A DNA stretch of 64,000 nucleotides from Notospermus geniculatus (lineage: Eukaryota; Nemertea; Pilidiophora; Heteronemertea; Lineidae). The stretch covers positions 785,621 to 849,620 of the forward strand of contig NMRB01000035.1 in NCBI GenBank assembly GCA_002633025.1. The letters run 5' to 3'. Below, piece by piece: positions 11,349-21,983 of the stretch. The notes under the pieces were generated by a model. It searched no databases. It was not told the DNA's origin and saw only the letters and a program-made list of their open reading frames with translations. Within the stretch, counting starts at the first letter, position 1. Each line of letters begins with the position of its first letter. The translations under genes were made by a program, and so were the position numbers.

Positions 11349-13352
11349 TTGTGTTGTGTTCTCGCGAGAATTATCAGCAACAAACTGTCAGTTTTCTCTC
11401 TAGTTGAGAAGGCCCATCAGCCTCTTATCACGTGACATAAAGCAGAAATCACGTGACATTGAAATTGACATCTCTTAGGATTTTGATAGCACATGGTACC
11501 AAAGTCAAGGGTTTATAAGACGTCCCCTTCCCCTAGCAAAGAGGTGCGGTCGCAACATGATTTCACAACCGATATAGCTACCTTAGTGCTTGAGAGCAGC
11601 AGATATTTTTAATATTTTTCATACTTTGACCGGATATAAGAGATTAGTCCTTGTTCCTCTCTGCGCAAGACTCTTGGATCCCACTCCTGTCCAGGATAAG
11701 TGTGGCACGCGAGCTTTTCAAAACTGTAACATATGCTGAAGACACTCCAAACGAGGTCATGAAATAATAACGCCTTGATCAAATGAGGTCACGTGATATT
11801 AAATTCAGCTTCACCAATATATGACGCAACCTAAAATCACAGAACATTCTTCATAAAGTGGGTATCTGTTATGGTTATGCAGAATTTGAAGCATCACTTG
11901 TGTTTTGCATGTTCTATATGTGTGGCCAGATATATTGTGAAGTAAGCTCACTTTCAATACCAGATATAACGTAGACTGACATCAATGGCAATTTATACCA
12001 TGAGTTGAAAGTTTCTGAGTGGCAATTGACCCTATGGCTGGTGTAACTGATGATGATTTAGATCGCACAGAGACTTGAGACACGGCATAGAATAGAGGAA
12101 GAGTAGTTTTTCTTCTGCAATACCGCTTATGTCAGAAAAATCATCTACGTTAAAACTGTTTAATATAATTGATTCGCGTCTCATATGTACTCTGGGATCG
12201 CCCGAGGCATTCATTTTGAAGTGCAAGTAGCATTGGACAAAAAAATTGGGATCACCTCTCGTTTTGATTAGAAGTAATTACACAAGAACCATTACAGACA
12301 AAATGTTAGGATTAGGTTTCTAAAAAATTAATCATTAATGGTGAAGAAATTTGTTCAAAAAGTTCTTTTTTAAAACTTGCGATATTCGATTGAGTTTTCA
12401 CAAATTAAGCTTCAGTGTCTAAAGTGGAATTTATTGCAGTCGATATCACGTGGATCGACCAGTTTATGTTGTGAATTAGGAACTCCACGGTGCAAGCCGC
12501 AGGAAATAGTAAATCAATCGATCTAGTTGCAAGCTTCCGAACACATCTCAGAAATTAGAGAAGCTGATTTGGGGTATTGGTGGTCTTGGTTTGGGGGGCT
12601 CAGGTCGGTTAGAAAGATCTTAGATGGCGGGGGCATCCCTGTACCTGCTGCCAGAGTGGGATAGTGAAACCACAGGCGCTTGTCACAACTGGTGTTGAGG
12701 GTTCCACTCTTGGTTATTGACATTTCTGTGTACTGCTGTGGTGGAGAGGGCGACCTACCATCTTATTCAGTGTGACCTCTGTAAGTAGGTCGTCCTAAAA
12801 CAAGGTCACCATTTGCCGGATTCGAAGATCGTTATATAGAGAGGTTCCGCGGTAAATAACATGTACATTTACTTCCCAAACTAAAGATCAAGGCCACAGA
12901 CTTCCTAGTAATTCGTGTCCACGTGGGGACTTTTTTTGTTTAGTACAAATGTCTTTAACTATTCCCGCCTACTTCTGTACTACTTATTAGATTAATATAT
13001 ACGATTCTGCGGAAAAATACGGAGGTCGACTACGAAATGAATTCCTCATCGCATTTTTCCATCCCTAAGCTGCAGAAATATTCTTTGGTGTCATTTAGCG
13101 AAGGTCAACAGTGATTGATAAGCTGATAAATCCCTCAGCGAGTGCCGTCCAATTTTCGTAAGCCGATATGACCAATGGGAATATATGAATAAACAAGAAA
13201 AAAATGATTGCCGCTGTTACTCGGACACGGAAAATCGTGACCTTTGCTATAAATGTCATAATATTGATCTTTCCTGCCCAGGTTATGAAGTATAATCCAA
13301 GATTTACAATACGAACAGGTGTGAAAGGAAGGGATTTTTCATTTAAAGGCCT

Positions 13353-13660
13353 AGCCGCCCATACACGTTCAATATTATTGCACAATATGAGGAGCAAAAT
13401 GGGCGATGTTATTGCCAATCGTTCTTCCACCCATCATGCCAGAAGCACATGCCCCTATTTTGGGCCCCGTATTGTGCAATAATATTGATCGTGTACGGCC
13501 GGCTTTATACACCATCCAATGTGATTGCACAATATGGGGCGCAAAATAGGGTCATCTGCTTCTGGCCTGATGACAGAAGCAGATTCTTTAAGAATGGCAA
13601 TAATATTGCCCATTTTGATCCTCATATTGTGCAATAATATTGATCATGTATTTGTTTCTT
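13353..13660. mobile_element. M1 MITE (nearly complete) plus a degenerate M1 copy
   Basis: The first unit (about 13353-13504) has inverted ends AGCCGCCCATACACGTTCAA and a right end GTGTACGGCCGGCT. The second (about 13506-13660) is more decayed. The interior repeats GCACAATATGAGG and TGTGCAATAATATTGATC. Only the second unit has a clear counterpart in copy 1, so the first looks copy-specific. Confidence 0.65.
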
Positions 13661-14326
13661 TAGTCAAAATTGCCCGGGAGTGAAAGGGTTAATAGATGTT
13701 TTATGACTGTTTTAGGAGATATGGTTTTAAATCCTTATTATTCATTGATAGCATTTTGTGCGATTAATTTTGTACGCCCGCGGGGAATTATTAACTGTGA
13801 TGTTGACAACATTGTCATTGTCACTTTGTTAATTAATAACAAGCACGCCAATAGAGAGGATCCGAACGATGAACTGCATCAATTTTACTCGCTTCTCTTT
13901 GATGTTGTTAAACACTTTCACTGCCAAGTCTAATTTTATCAAAAATGAAAATATTTATCAAAATCTTCAAAAGCACCAGGAACCTATTCCATCATGACAT
14001 AGGTAGATTATAGACCAATCTCAAATTGACGTAGGCCTAAACGACAAAGATCTGCGCACTTAATAATATAATAATAATAATTTATTAAATTAAAGTGCTT
14101 AATAAAGTTAAAACTTTTTCAAAGCACTGTACATAAACGGCGACTGGTGATAAAAAAGTAGACACAATGCAAAGCAGAGTATACAAAAATCTCGCCGAAA
14201 TCTCAACCACAACCTCGATCTGAAACTGAATGACGTGAATACCTATATGACAGATTTTCTGTAACCCTGTCACATGAGATGGTGAGAAGGTTCCTGTAAG
14301 ATTCAAGGGTTTGGTTTGGTAGGGCT

Positions 14327-14596
14327 CACTCTAAAAACTCAAGTGTTGAATTCATCACTTTAAAGAGGCTTGAGAGTGACAACATTATAAAGTGTTGTAT
14401 CCATCATTTAAAGTGTTAAATTCAACACTTTAAGTGCTGAATCCAACACTTTCAAATGTTGTCACTCTTGAGCCCAACATTTGAAACTGTTGGATCCAGC
14501 ACTTAAAGTGTTGAATCTAACACTTTAAGTGTTGGTTTTAACACTTTTATAATGTTGTCACTCTCAAGCCCCTTTAAAGTGTTGATTTCAACACTT
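14327..14596. mobile_element. 270-bp fold-back insertion, copy 2 only
   Basis: Copy 1 reads GTAGGGCT directly into ATGATTCCAGT near 6600, an empty site. The insertion is an imperfect palindrome of about 130-bp arms: both ends carry AAGTGTTGAA/TTCAACACTT, and both arms carry GGCTTGAGAGTGACAACATT. Inside, AACACTTTAAGTGTT-type mini-palindromes repeat many times. There is no coding capacity. No clear target duplication could be read. Confidence 0.75.
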
Positions 14597-15889
14597 GATT
14601 CCAGTGTCACCACTGACCGTGAAACGTTTCATCGTTGAAGAATGGTGTACATGGAGGTAGAAGTTTATGGTTTTGTCTACGCATAAGAGCCCCGTTTCTA
14701 AGCAAGTTAAGATGTTCAGGTTCCATTTCAATGGTTTTCTGCTCCAGTTTTGGAATTTTGCAGTCCTCAACCGCAAAAACGTAATCTTGAGCGTAACACG
14801 ATCAAAATATCGCTGGATTTGGAAATCATCAAAAAGCGTCACCTTGAAAACCCCGATAAAAATAAAATAAGTGCAGATTGGTGTCGTAAACCTTGAGAAG
14901 AAAAGGTGAATCAAAATCGAATATTTTGAGGATTAAATTGATGCGTGGTTGCTGTTGCCGCCTTATCGCACGGGTGCAAAAAATGCCAGGTTTTTAAATG
15001 AAGTGCCATTTCATGAAGGAGGAGTTTAAAAAAGCGTGATCCGGCGATTACGAATCGCTGTGATGCATCACAAGTAAAAGTGTCCCGATAAGTCCTAGAA
15101 AATGACCCCGTATAGGTTTCACATCTATAGGATCTTTAAAAAATCTATAGGTTTCGGTTAAGAATTTTATCACCGTCGTTGACTGATTCTGATAAGTTTT
15201 TTTTATAGGATTGACATCCGGGTCCCTGAAAGTATCGGATTTCAATCAACAGAACCAGTACCAATCCTGGAATCTTTATCCTTTGCCTTGCTTCCTTGTG
15301 TCTCTAAACCTCCACGCTATCCATCCTATGGTAAACCATCTCTGAGAGACACGGTGCGTTTCTCGGTCTATGAATGAACACGTCAAATACAGTATTCAGG
15401 GGTCTTGTTGGGTGTAATGGCGATCATCTGTCATACGACTGACAACTCTTAGGAAGTCCGACTGAAGACACACCTGTTTATTAATGTGATTGATCACTTA
15501 CATCGAGCATACCATCTACTAGTATATCTGATTCTCATGATAGAGTACTCTAGGGGTGCTCGGTATGTCTCCTTTGTTACCACACTAGAGTCGTGTAAGC
15601 TTTAGCAAAATCCCGCTGTCGTCTCATGTCGAAAAGAGATTTTCACGTTAGAGTCGTCAACACTTGTTTTTTGCAGTAATTTTGTCAAAGACGTTATCCC
15701 AGGCGGGGCAAAGTCCCTGGGGTCTTACTGACAGTAACAAGACGAAATCACATTGACAGGTCTTGTTACATCATTGACAGTTTCTCTAATTGCTTTGATA
15801 GCTTTCTTGATGACTCTGGCAATTCGCGTAAAATCTTCGCGAACATTTTGTAAAGTGACTGACGACTAAATAATTTGAACGTGTTATGT

Positions 15890-15962
15890 GGGTGTCAGAG
15901 TGGTAGAGTAGAAATGTCAGCACCCGTCTTCTCTGACGTTCCGGATTCGATGAGAGCAATGC
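15890..15962 (+). repeat. tRNA-like SINE head (relic), copy 2
   Basis: Counterpart of 7893-7965, more diverged (GGGTGTCAGAGTGGTAGAGT). No functional tRNA fold is supported. Confidence 0.3.
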
Positions 15963-16176
15963 AACAACGTCGTGTCACGACGTCTTTGACGCAGTGCAAT
16001 AATGTCGTGTTGCGTCACGACGTCTGTGACGCAATGCAATAATGTCGCGTCACGACATCCTTGACGCAGTGCAATAATTGCGCGTTATGACGTCCTTGAC
16101 GCAATACAATAAAGTTGCGTCACGACGTCCTTGACGCATTGCAATAATGTCGCGTTACGACGTCCTTGACGCATGG
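15962..16176. repeat. 35-bp minisatellite, six units (copy 2)
   Basis: Same unit order and same 40-bp second unit as at 7971-8185. The arrays therefore predate the duplication (or are alleles), with no gain or loss of units since. Confidence 0.85.
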
Positions 16177-16200
16177 GCAACAGGGACGAAACGTCGATAA

Positions 16201-16201
16201 N
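16201..16201. other. Single ambiguous base / assembly join
   Basis: An N sits just where similarity to copy 1 stops (ACGTCGATAA before it). It is likely a contig join or a poorly resolved base at the edge of the duplication. Confidence 0.7.
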
Positions 16202-16473
16202 AGCGACAATATTGTCTACGGTAAAAAAGATATTTATTGGAAGGAAATATTCTCGGCATTAAGTATTATTTTTCTTCAGTAAGTGTGGTTATCCTAGCCA
16301 AAATAATAACTTTGCATTGATTCTGAAGTGGTTACAGCTCAGAACGTAAATAAAAACGGCATTTTGAAGAATCATTCAATTTTCGTACCGTGTGCAAAAC
16401 TGCACGCATTCACCTACATAAAAAGAAATGCGAAATCGGGTGTAATATTCAGACTGAACCTACAGAACTACCG

Positions 16474-16609
16474 CCACTAGGAGGCGCTGTAAGCGGTTGT
16501 ACCTTTTTTCGACGTCTCGGTCCGTGTTGCGCTGCGTCAAGAACATCGTGACGCGACATTTTGCTGTTTTTTCGTCTTCGGTCGACCGCTCACAGCGCCG
16601 CCTGGTGAT
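16474..16609. mobile_element. Short TIR element with GGCGCTGTRAGCGG ends
   Basis: The left end, AGGAGGCGCTGTAAGCGGTT, is complementary to the right end, ACCGCTCACAGCGCCGCCTG. The interior carries GCTGCGTCAAGAACATCGTG, a reverse-strand relative of the 35-bp minisatellite unit. Relatives lie at 24588-24760 and 52251-52380. Non-autonomous; superfamily not determined. Confidence 0.65.
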
Positions 16610-19600
16610 AAAAAGTTTTGACGGTTCCTCATTCCAAATGATTAGAATGTCAAAATGTTTTTATACCCGTTATTATTCGTTGATCAGTCATAAGCTGTGC
16701 CTTGTCCATTTTTTTTTATTCCAGCATCATCATGTCATACCATGAATATACCAAACACCGTAGCTTGCATACAAATTTAAGACAAATCTTTTGGTAGACA
16801 TTCCATCTTCCGCAGTATGGCAAAACACGATCGCAAAATATGAAAAACTGGGTTATTTCTCCTTCAGATATTCATCATAATTGTCTATGCATCAGTGCAC
16901 TGATCTGCATTACAATAGAATTATGAGACCTTGCCTCGAATGTTAAAAACGTTTTTGTAAAAAGTCGACCGAGCGTGGAGAAACAAAAGGCAATCATATC
17001 GGTGCCATTGAATCGTTGATAAAGGCGGGACTTCATTTGAGATTTTTCTGACGCGAGTGGCCCTCAATGGGCAATTCACCAGTAGTTGGTTTCCATACCG
17101 CTTTCGCCGAGACCAGTGACAAAAACAACTGTTTGTATTTGATTTCTCCGTAAGGGCGAAGCTATTATAGCATTGTTGGCCCTGGCATGTACGGAAGAGG
17201 CCATCTCAACCTACTCTTGTTGGGGTGGGGTCTTTTACTTGCCCTTGCATTCTGTATTAGATTTTCCATCAGGGCCAAAGCCATAGCATTAGGGAGGTTG
17301 AGATCAGCGACTTATCACGGATACTTATACGTACTAGCATGGTACCCGTGGCGAGCACATTCACAGGATGCATGTGGCCAGAGGATGGTATTTTGCTGGA
17401 GGTCTCTGTGTGGGAGGAAAATGTTTAGTGGGGGCCAACTCCTCGGACAATAATCTAGGCCTATGGGAAGCAGATGGCAGCAGTTTTATGCGTTGAAGTT
17501 CCTATTTTCTGATCAACCTGCCTGGTTGAAGACAATGCATTATACCTGGTTCCGTCGGCCACCGTGTAAATGGTGTTGCGTACGCAGCGCCATCTAAACG
17601 GTGGCCAGCGAAACCAGGCTAGTGGGCATTGCAAATCATTGGAAGTTTCTTCCTGCATTTTATTCGCTGAAGGGTAAAAAAATGTAATGCCACCCGCTTA
17701 AGGGCCACCCCCATGTCATTTTCAACACTTCCTGTGATAATGGTGCCATTTCGATCAGAAACCACGGAGGAGTTCGTGTTCGAAGTTAAAGCGCCACCGT
17801 CAATTATAATATAGAAGATACAGATAGAATTCTGTACAAGGACAAATTTTGTGTACATTTCGACCCGTATACGTATAAGGATCCGTGATAAGTCGCTGAT
17901 CTCAACTACTCTAATATTGGCCCTTGTAAGTACGGAAGAGGCCACCACAAGCTACTCATGTTCCTCACTTGGATGAGGTCTTTTACTTGTCCTTGCAAAG
18001 AAACAAGGTACAAGGCACCGCGGCTTACCGTCCCATGTGACGGAAGCAAACAACTCATAAATGAGTTGCTCATAGAGAGCCAACTCGCGTGGAAAAATTC
18101 TCAAGTGAAGCAGCTCCTTTGAATGGCCTACATACGGCTAAATCTTAGTGCTACTGTCGTACAAAATATGGCGTGATTTGCGCGAGATCTCTCGAGTGGG
18201 ATGTCCAGAACGACCGTTACTTGCCGAGTGGCATCAGTATGGTAGAAGCTGTTAGGAAGCCAATGGGGACATTACCAGGCTAATACCTCTCCACATCTCT
18301 CAATTCACCGACTTAATGGCCTGGGAAAGGGTCGATACTCCGTGGGTAACAATTGACTGGTGGATTGTCCAGCCTCATCTGATGCATTTCGTAGTGATAA
18401 AAGGATGCTGTGGCCTGCAGCATGAATTAGGGTCGGACGAGGAGTTTTTTGTACGCGCTAAATAGGCCGGGGGGTTGAAAATACGTTAGTGCTATCGTAA
18501 CTCCCTTTGCTGCCAGCAGTGCCAGTGGTTGGTGGCGTGTTGCCTATTGCGCCTGGAGCGTTCTTTTGCTGTACATGTAATAGTAACGTAGCTTGTACTT
18601 TATAAATTAAAGTGAATGGGCAACGCGGTGACGCTGAGGTTTGAGCCCGAGGCTCTTGACCTAAAATTCCTGGGTTCAATTTCCTGTCAAGTCATCACTC
18701 CCCACTCTAAACTGGTCTGAAAGAATCAAGTGAAACGCTGAATGAGCTGTTCCTTGAGTTCACCAGACTGAGAGACTGAGCTGTGAAGCACTTTTAGGCT
18801 GTATAAAAGTAGACAGCGGTCTATGAAATCATGGAATGTCTCACTCGCAGTACAAAATGATCCGACAAGATCCGCCTCATCCCAATTACTCTAAAGTCAG
18901 GCTTAATAGGTTATGTTGACATGTGACAAAAGTAATGAGTATTAAGCCATTATCATTCATGTTTGGAAGTAGAATCGACCTTATCTGATTGGCTCCAGCC
19001 TGCTATTCGCTCCCACCACAGCAGGACGCAAGTTGTCAGTGAATAAGGCCTACTACCTGTCAACCACTTAAACTTGATTTTACAGTATATTACCAGCTTT
19101 ATGATGCTGAATGTTGTTCGATATGGTCTGACTAATGAATTATTAAAATCAATCAAGTAAACTTATCAGGGTAAAACCAGGATCCGTGTGCATGTATTGA
19201 AAATCACGTTGAATAGAATATTCAAACCGGATTCATTTGTTCAGCCGTGAAATATTTGTTAACAGGCATAAAAAACAATGTGCAACTCGCATGGCTAACA
19301 TTTGTTCATGAATACGTAATGAAAAAGAAAAAATCATGTGTAATATACAATTGGTCCACTTTATAATATAGTCGTTGTACTTTCGTGTATTTTTACGAAG
19401 CATCTAAATAAATATCCACGCCCTCTTCAGCTCAGAAAAGCATTTTTCACATATTCCAATACACATTCCAGAATATTACATGGCGCCCGTTGTTTATTCA
19501 GATGCACCGTCTGTGTAGATACCTAATTTCAGGTGGAAAAAAATCATAAAGCGTCCAGGGGTGACTTGATTGGAAATATCACAGAGATATACTCGAATCA

Positions 19601-20255
19601 AACATGTACATAACTGATAAGGCCATAACCATCCTTTTGCCTGCATTTTTGTGATTTCATGCAAAATTCATATCAATATGGGGAAATTCAATCGGGCTGT
19701 CGAAAAATGTGTTGTCAACACGAAAATATATGGCATAGCAAACAAGATAACTCGAGAACAGTTTCTCTTTTCAATGTTCCAGAAAATAAACTCGATGACC
19801 TTATTTTTAGTTGAAATGTACGAAACACTTTTAATCTTAAGTGTTTACTTTTCAACTGTTGCGTCATTAAAGCTTTTAACGTTTGGGTTATGCAAACAGT
19901 TCGCTGAACTTCCGCCGATATGAAAATTGTGACAATTTGTCGATCGTGAAATTACTGCTAACAGAATGTTAATTAATGATATCGTCTAGTTCTTGTATGC
20001 GTTGAAATACATATATTTGTATTTTTAAAAAGTAAGCAATAGAAATGCTGACAGCTGTTTGAACAGAAGACAGATATGATGAATGTTATATGTGCCTCCG
20101 TCTGTTAAAATACACGCATCACTCTAATCAATAACACTTAAATGATAAGCTTTTTTATCTGGTGCAGAACTGTTGTACTCCTGTACGTATTGTAATGTAC
20201 GCACCCTTGTCCAGCTGCTCACAGTATTTCTGAATCTCCAGCTCTGAGTGTAATT
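16610..20255. other. Gene-free stretch with minor repeats
   Basis: No exon is recognised. It holds the repeat structure at 17173-17998, a weak tRNA-like B-box near 18672 (GGGTTCAATTTCC), and AT-rich sequence between about 19150 and 20150. The open frames here have no recognisable domain. Confidence 0.5.
17173..17998. repeat. Composite of direct and inverted repeats
   Basis: About 90 bp at 17173-17262 (core GTACGGAAGAGGCCA, then GAGG/GGGG, then TCTTTTACTTG) recurs in the same orientation at about 17911-17998. Between them, GAGATCAGCGACTTATCACG at 17300-17345 is inverted at about 17860-17905. The arrangement suggests an old transposon or a small rearrangement; no coding region is supported. 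Confidence 0.5.
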
Positions 20256-20558
20256 TACCATCCACTATGCTACAAAAGAAATGCTCATTGGCGGGTTCAG
20301 GCCGTACCATATTTGGGGATGCAAAACAAAAGTCGGATATTTCTGTCAGGCGATTGGCGAATGTTGTCTCCATCTCTGACGTGATCGTGGTGGAACTATG
20401 GGCCCTCATGTGGTGCAACCGACTGCCATCTGTTGTTCGTCGACAGAATCACAGTTGGAGAACCACCGACCCAGGGTGACGGTGTCCTCTCCCCAACACC
20501 ACTCCTAAAACATGACATCACTTAGAAAGAACATCAGCAAATCAGGTCACCATCCACC

Positions 20559-20870
20559 ATACACCGATTTCACATCTCGCACGATCGCAGCGCCCCTGGT
20601 AGAATTTCTGACGGCCACTTCCGTTTTCAACCTCACTACCAGGAGTACGGGCAAAAATTTCCTGGGTCGAGGTTGAATTGGGCGCATTGGTTCCCAATGC
20701 CGCCACCAGGGGATGGACCCCTGGCGGTGGTATTGGGAACCAACACGTGTTTTTCAACCTCGATCTAGGAAATATTTGCCTTACTCCTGATAGTGAGGTT
20801 GAAAACGGAAGTGGCCGTCAGAAATTCTACCAGGGGCGCTGCGATCGTGCGAGATGTAAAATCGGTGTAT
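20559..20870. repeat. 312-bp near-perfect palindrome (A1)
   Basis: Two arms of about 155 bp meet around a 5-nt centre (ATGGA at 20713-20717), with CCGCCACCAGGGG before and CCCCTGGCGGTGG after. The outer ends are ATACACCGATTT and AAATCGGTGTAT. Because of the symmetry, the same open frame (containing NGSGRQKFYQGRCDRA) appears on both strands; this is an artefact, not two genes. Transcription of either strand would give a long hairpin RNA. It recurs at 22284-22595. Confidence 0.9.
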
Positions 20871-21224
20871 AGAGTGGAAGGTACTCCTGTTGACTAGATG
20901 ATGCACTAGACATCCTCCATCAAGGATAAAAGGCCAGACATTAACGCTCATCACTTATTCATTGGTATCAAGTTTCCCTTCCTCCTCAAAGCTAAAAATG
21001 ATTAAAATGCTGATGGGAAGGTTGAATTTTATTTCATCAACTGGTGTCACTGAACATAAAAACCCCCACAGGCACAATATCCCACCACAAGGTTGAGACT
21101 AAACTACGGGGAGGGGAGTAGATGGAGAATATAATGTGTTTATTGAAAACAGTAATAGAGAGTTCCCGATTTCTAATTTGTACGTGTACGTTATTGCAGA
21201 ACAACCAATAGGCGTTGCCTTTAA

Positions 21225-21405
21225 AGGGCGGCGCACACGAGCGACTAAATCTGGGCGACTGCCGACGAGACTGCCGACGGCGACGTCGCCGGCGACCGTC
21301 GGGTCCGAGGTCTATCTACCGCAGACTAGGCGACAAAATCCACAAATTCCGGTCGTTATGGCAGTCGGCGGGGTAGTCTCCTTGAAAAAGTCGCTCGTGT
21401 GCGCC
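21225..21405. mobile_element. MITE-like insertion with AGGGCGGCGCACACGAGCGAC end
   Basis: Absent from A2, where TTTAA runs directly into GCCATCGC near 22949. The left end, GGGCGGCGCACACGAGCGAC, is complementary to GTCGCTCGTGTGCGCC at the right. The interior is GC-rich (ACGGCGACGTCGCCGGCGAC). The ends resemble the Harbinger-type MITE at 33955-34105 (AGGGCAGCGCACACG). The right boundary is uncertain. Confidence 0.6.
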
Positions 21406-21622
21406 ATCGCAAGCGATCTGATGGCCACCGAGCGAAACAGGTGTGACAGGAATCAACGTCCTAGGAATGCAAGTCCGCCAAACAATAGCCCGCTATTGTA
21501 AGGTTATATTCGAATGGTCATGGTCTCTATAGCCATATATAATCCCTCGCTGAACAATAAGACCGGACTTGGATTGCAGGGGGACTTTGACCCCTGTCAC
21601 ACGAGAAGATCGGTGGCGATCA

Positions 21623-21754
21623 GGGCCGACCGCACAGGAAGTCCGATAGTGCTTTCGGTGCCTATCGGCGGTTTTATAGTTAACGGGAAAATGCATTATA
21701 ACTAACTGCCGATAGGCGCCGGTAACGCTTTCCGACTTTCTGTGCGGTCGGCCC
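21623..21754. mobile_element. Palindromic MITE GGGCCGACCGCACAGGAAGT, A1 only
   Basis: The left end, GGGCCGACCGCACAGGAAGT, is complementary to the right end, ACTTTCTGTGCGGTCGGCCC. Further symmetry lies inside (TGCCTATCGGCGG / CTGCCGATAGGCGCC). A2 shows the empty site GGCGATCAGATCGCTT. No clear target duplication beyond one base. Confidence 0.75.
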
Positions 21755-21797
21755 AGATCGCTTCCGAATCGCCTGGTGTGCTGCCCGTTTGTCATCC

Positions 21798-21885
21798 TGA
21801 GGCTTCCGTTACGTTGAAGTATACGCTATACGAAAACTCCTGTTAACAATGGCTTCACGGTCGTCAATCCTCGGGAAGCCTTTGT
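21798..21885. mobile_element. Truncated MITE, AGGCTTCC family
   Basis: Matches the left and central part of the complete element at 31669-31806 (TATACGAAAACTCCTGTTAACAA, GCACGGTCGT-like centre, GAAGCCTTTGTTAACCGG). The right terminal repeat is replaced by the T-rich array that follows. Confidence 0.6.
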
Positions 21886-21888
21886 TAA

Positions 21889-21980
21889 CCGGTCTTTTTT
21901 ACCAGTGTCTTTTTTTCCAGTGTCTTTTTTACTGTGTCTTTTTTTCCGGTGTCTTTTTTTCCAGTGTCTTTTTTACCTGG
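21889..21980. repeat. T-rich minisatellite, about six units
   Basis: Units of about 13-15 bp of the form CCAGTGTCTTTTTT run up to the start of unit A2. They lie exactly between the two A copies and may mark the duplication junction. Confidence 0.75.
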
Positions 21981-21983
21981 ATT

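Larger units (their letters stand above)
9432..16200. repeat. Direct segmental duplication, copy 2
   Basis: Counterpart of 1691-8210. The copy ends exactly one base before the N at 16201, so its right boundary may be an assembly boundary and not a biological one. Copy-specific insertions are a tRNA-like SINE (10566-10686) and a 270-bp fold-back element (14327-14596). The MITE at 2514-2682 is absent here. No gene is recognised; the duplicated open frames differ by single substitutions and small indels, with no sign of coding constraint. Confidence 0.9.
20256..21802. repeat. Tandem duplication unit A1
   Basis: Direct repeat of 21984-23292, starting at ACCATCCACTATGCTACAAA and ending near GCCCGTTTGTCATCCTGAG. 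It contains the long palindrome 20559-20870. A1 carries two segments missing from A2: 21225-21405 and 21623-21754. A2 has a roughly 75-bp segment (about 23150-23224) missing from A1. Confidence 0.85.

Noticed and set aside
18611-18690. tRNA or SINE near a B-box-like GGGTTCAATTTCC
   Set aside because: No convincing A-box or cloverleaf; single weak motif.
20542-20872. Open frames on both strands with shared residues (NGSGRQKFYQGRCDRA)
   Set aside because: They are the two arms of one palindrome read from opposite strands; no coding signal remains once the symmetry is considered.
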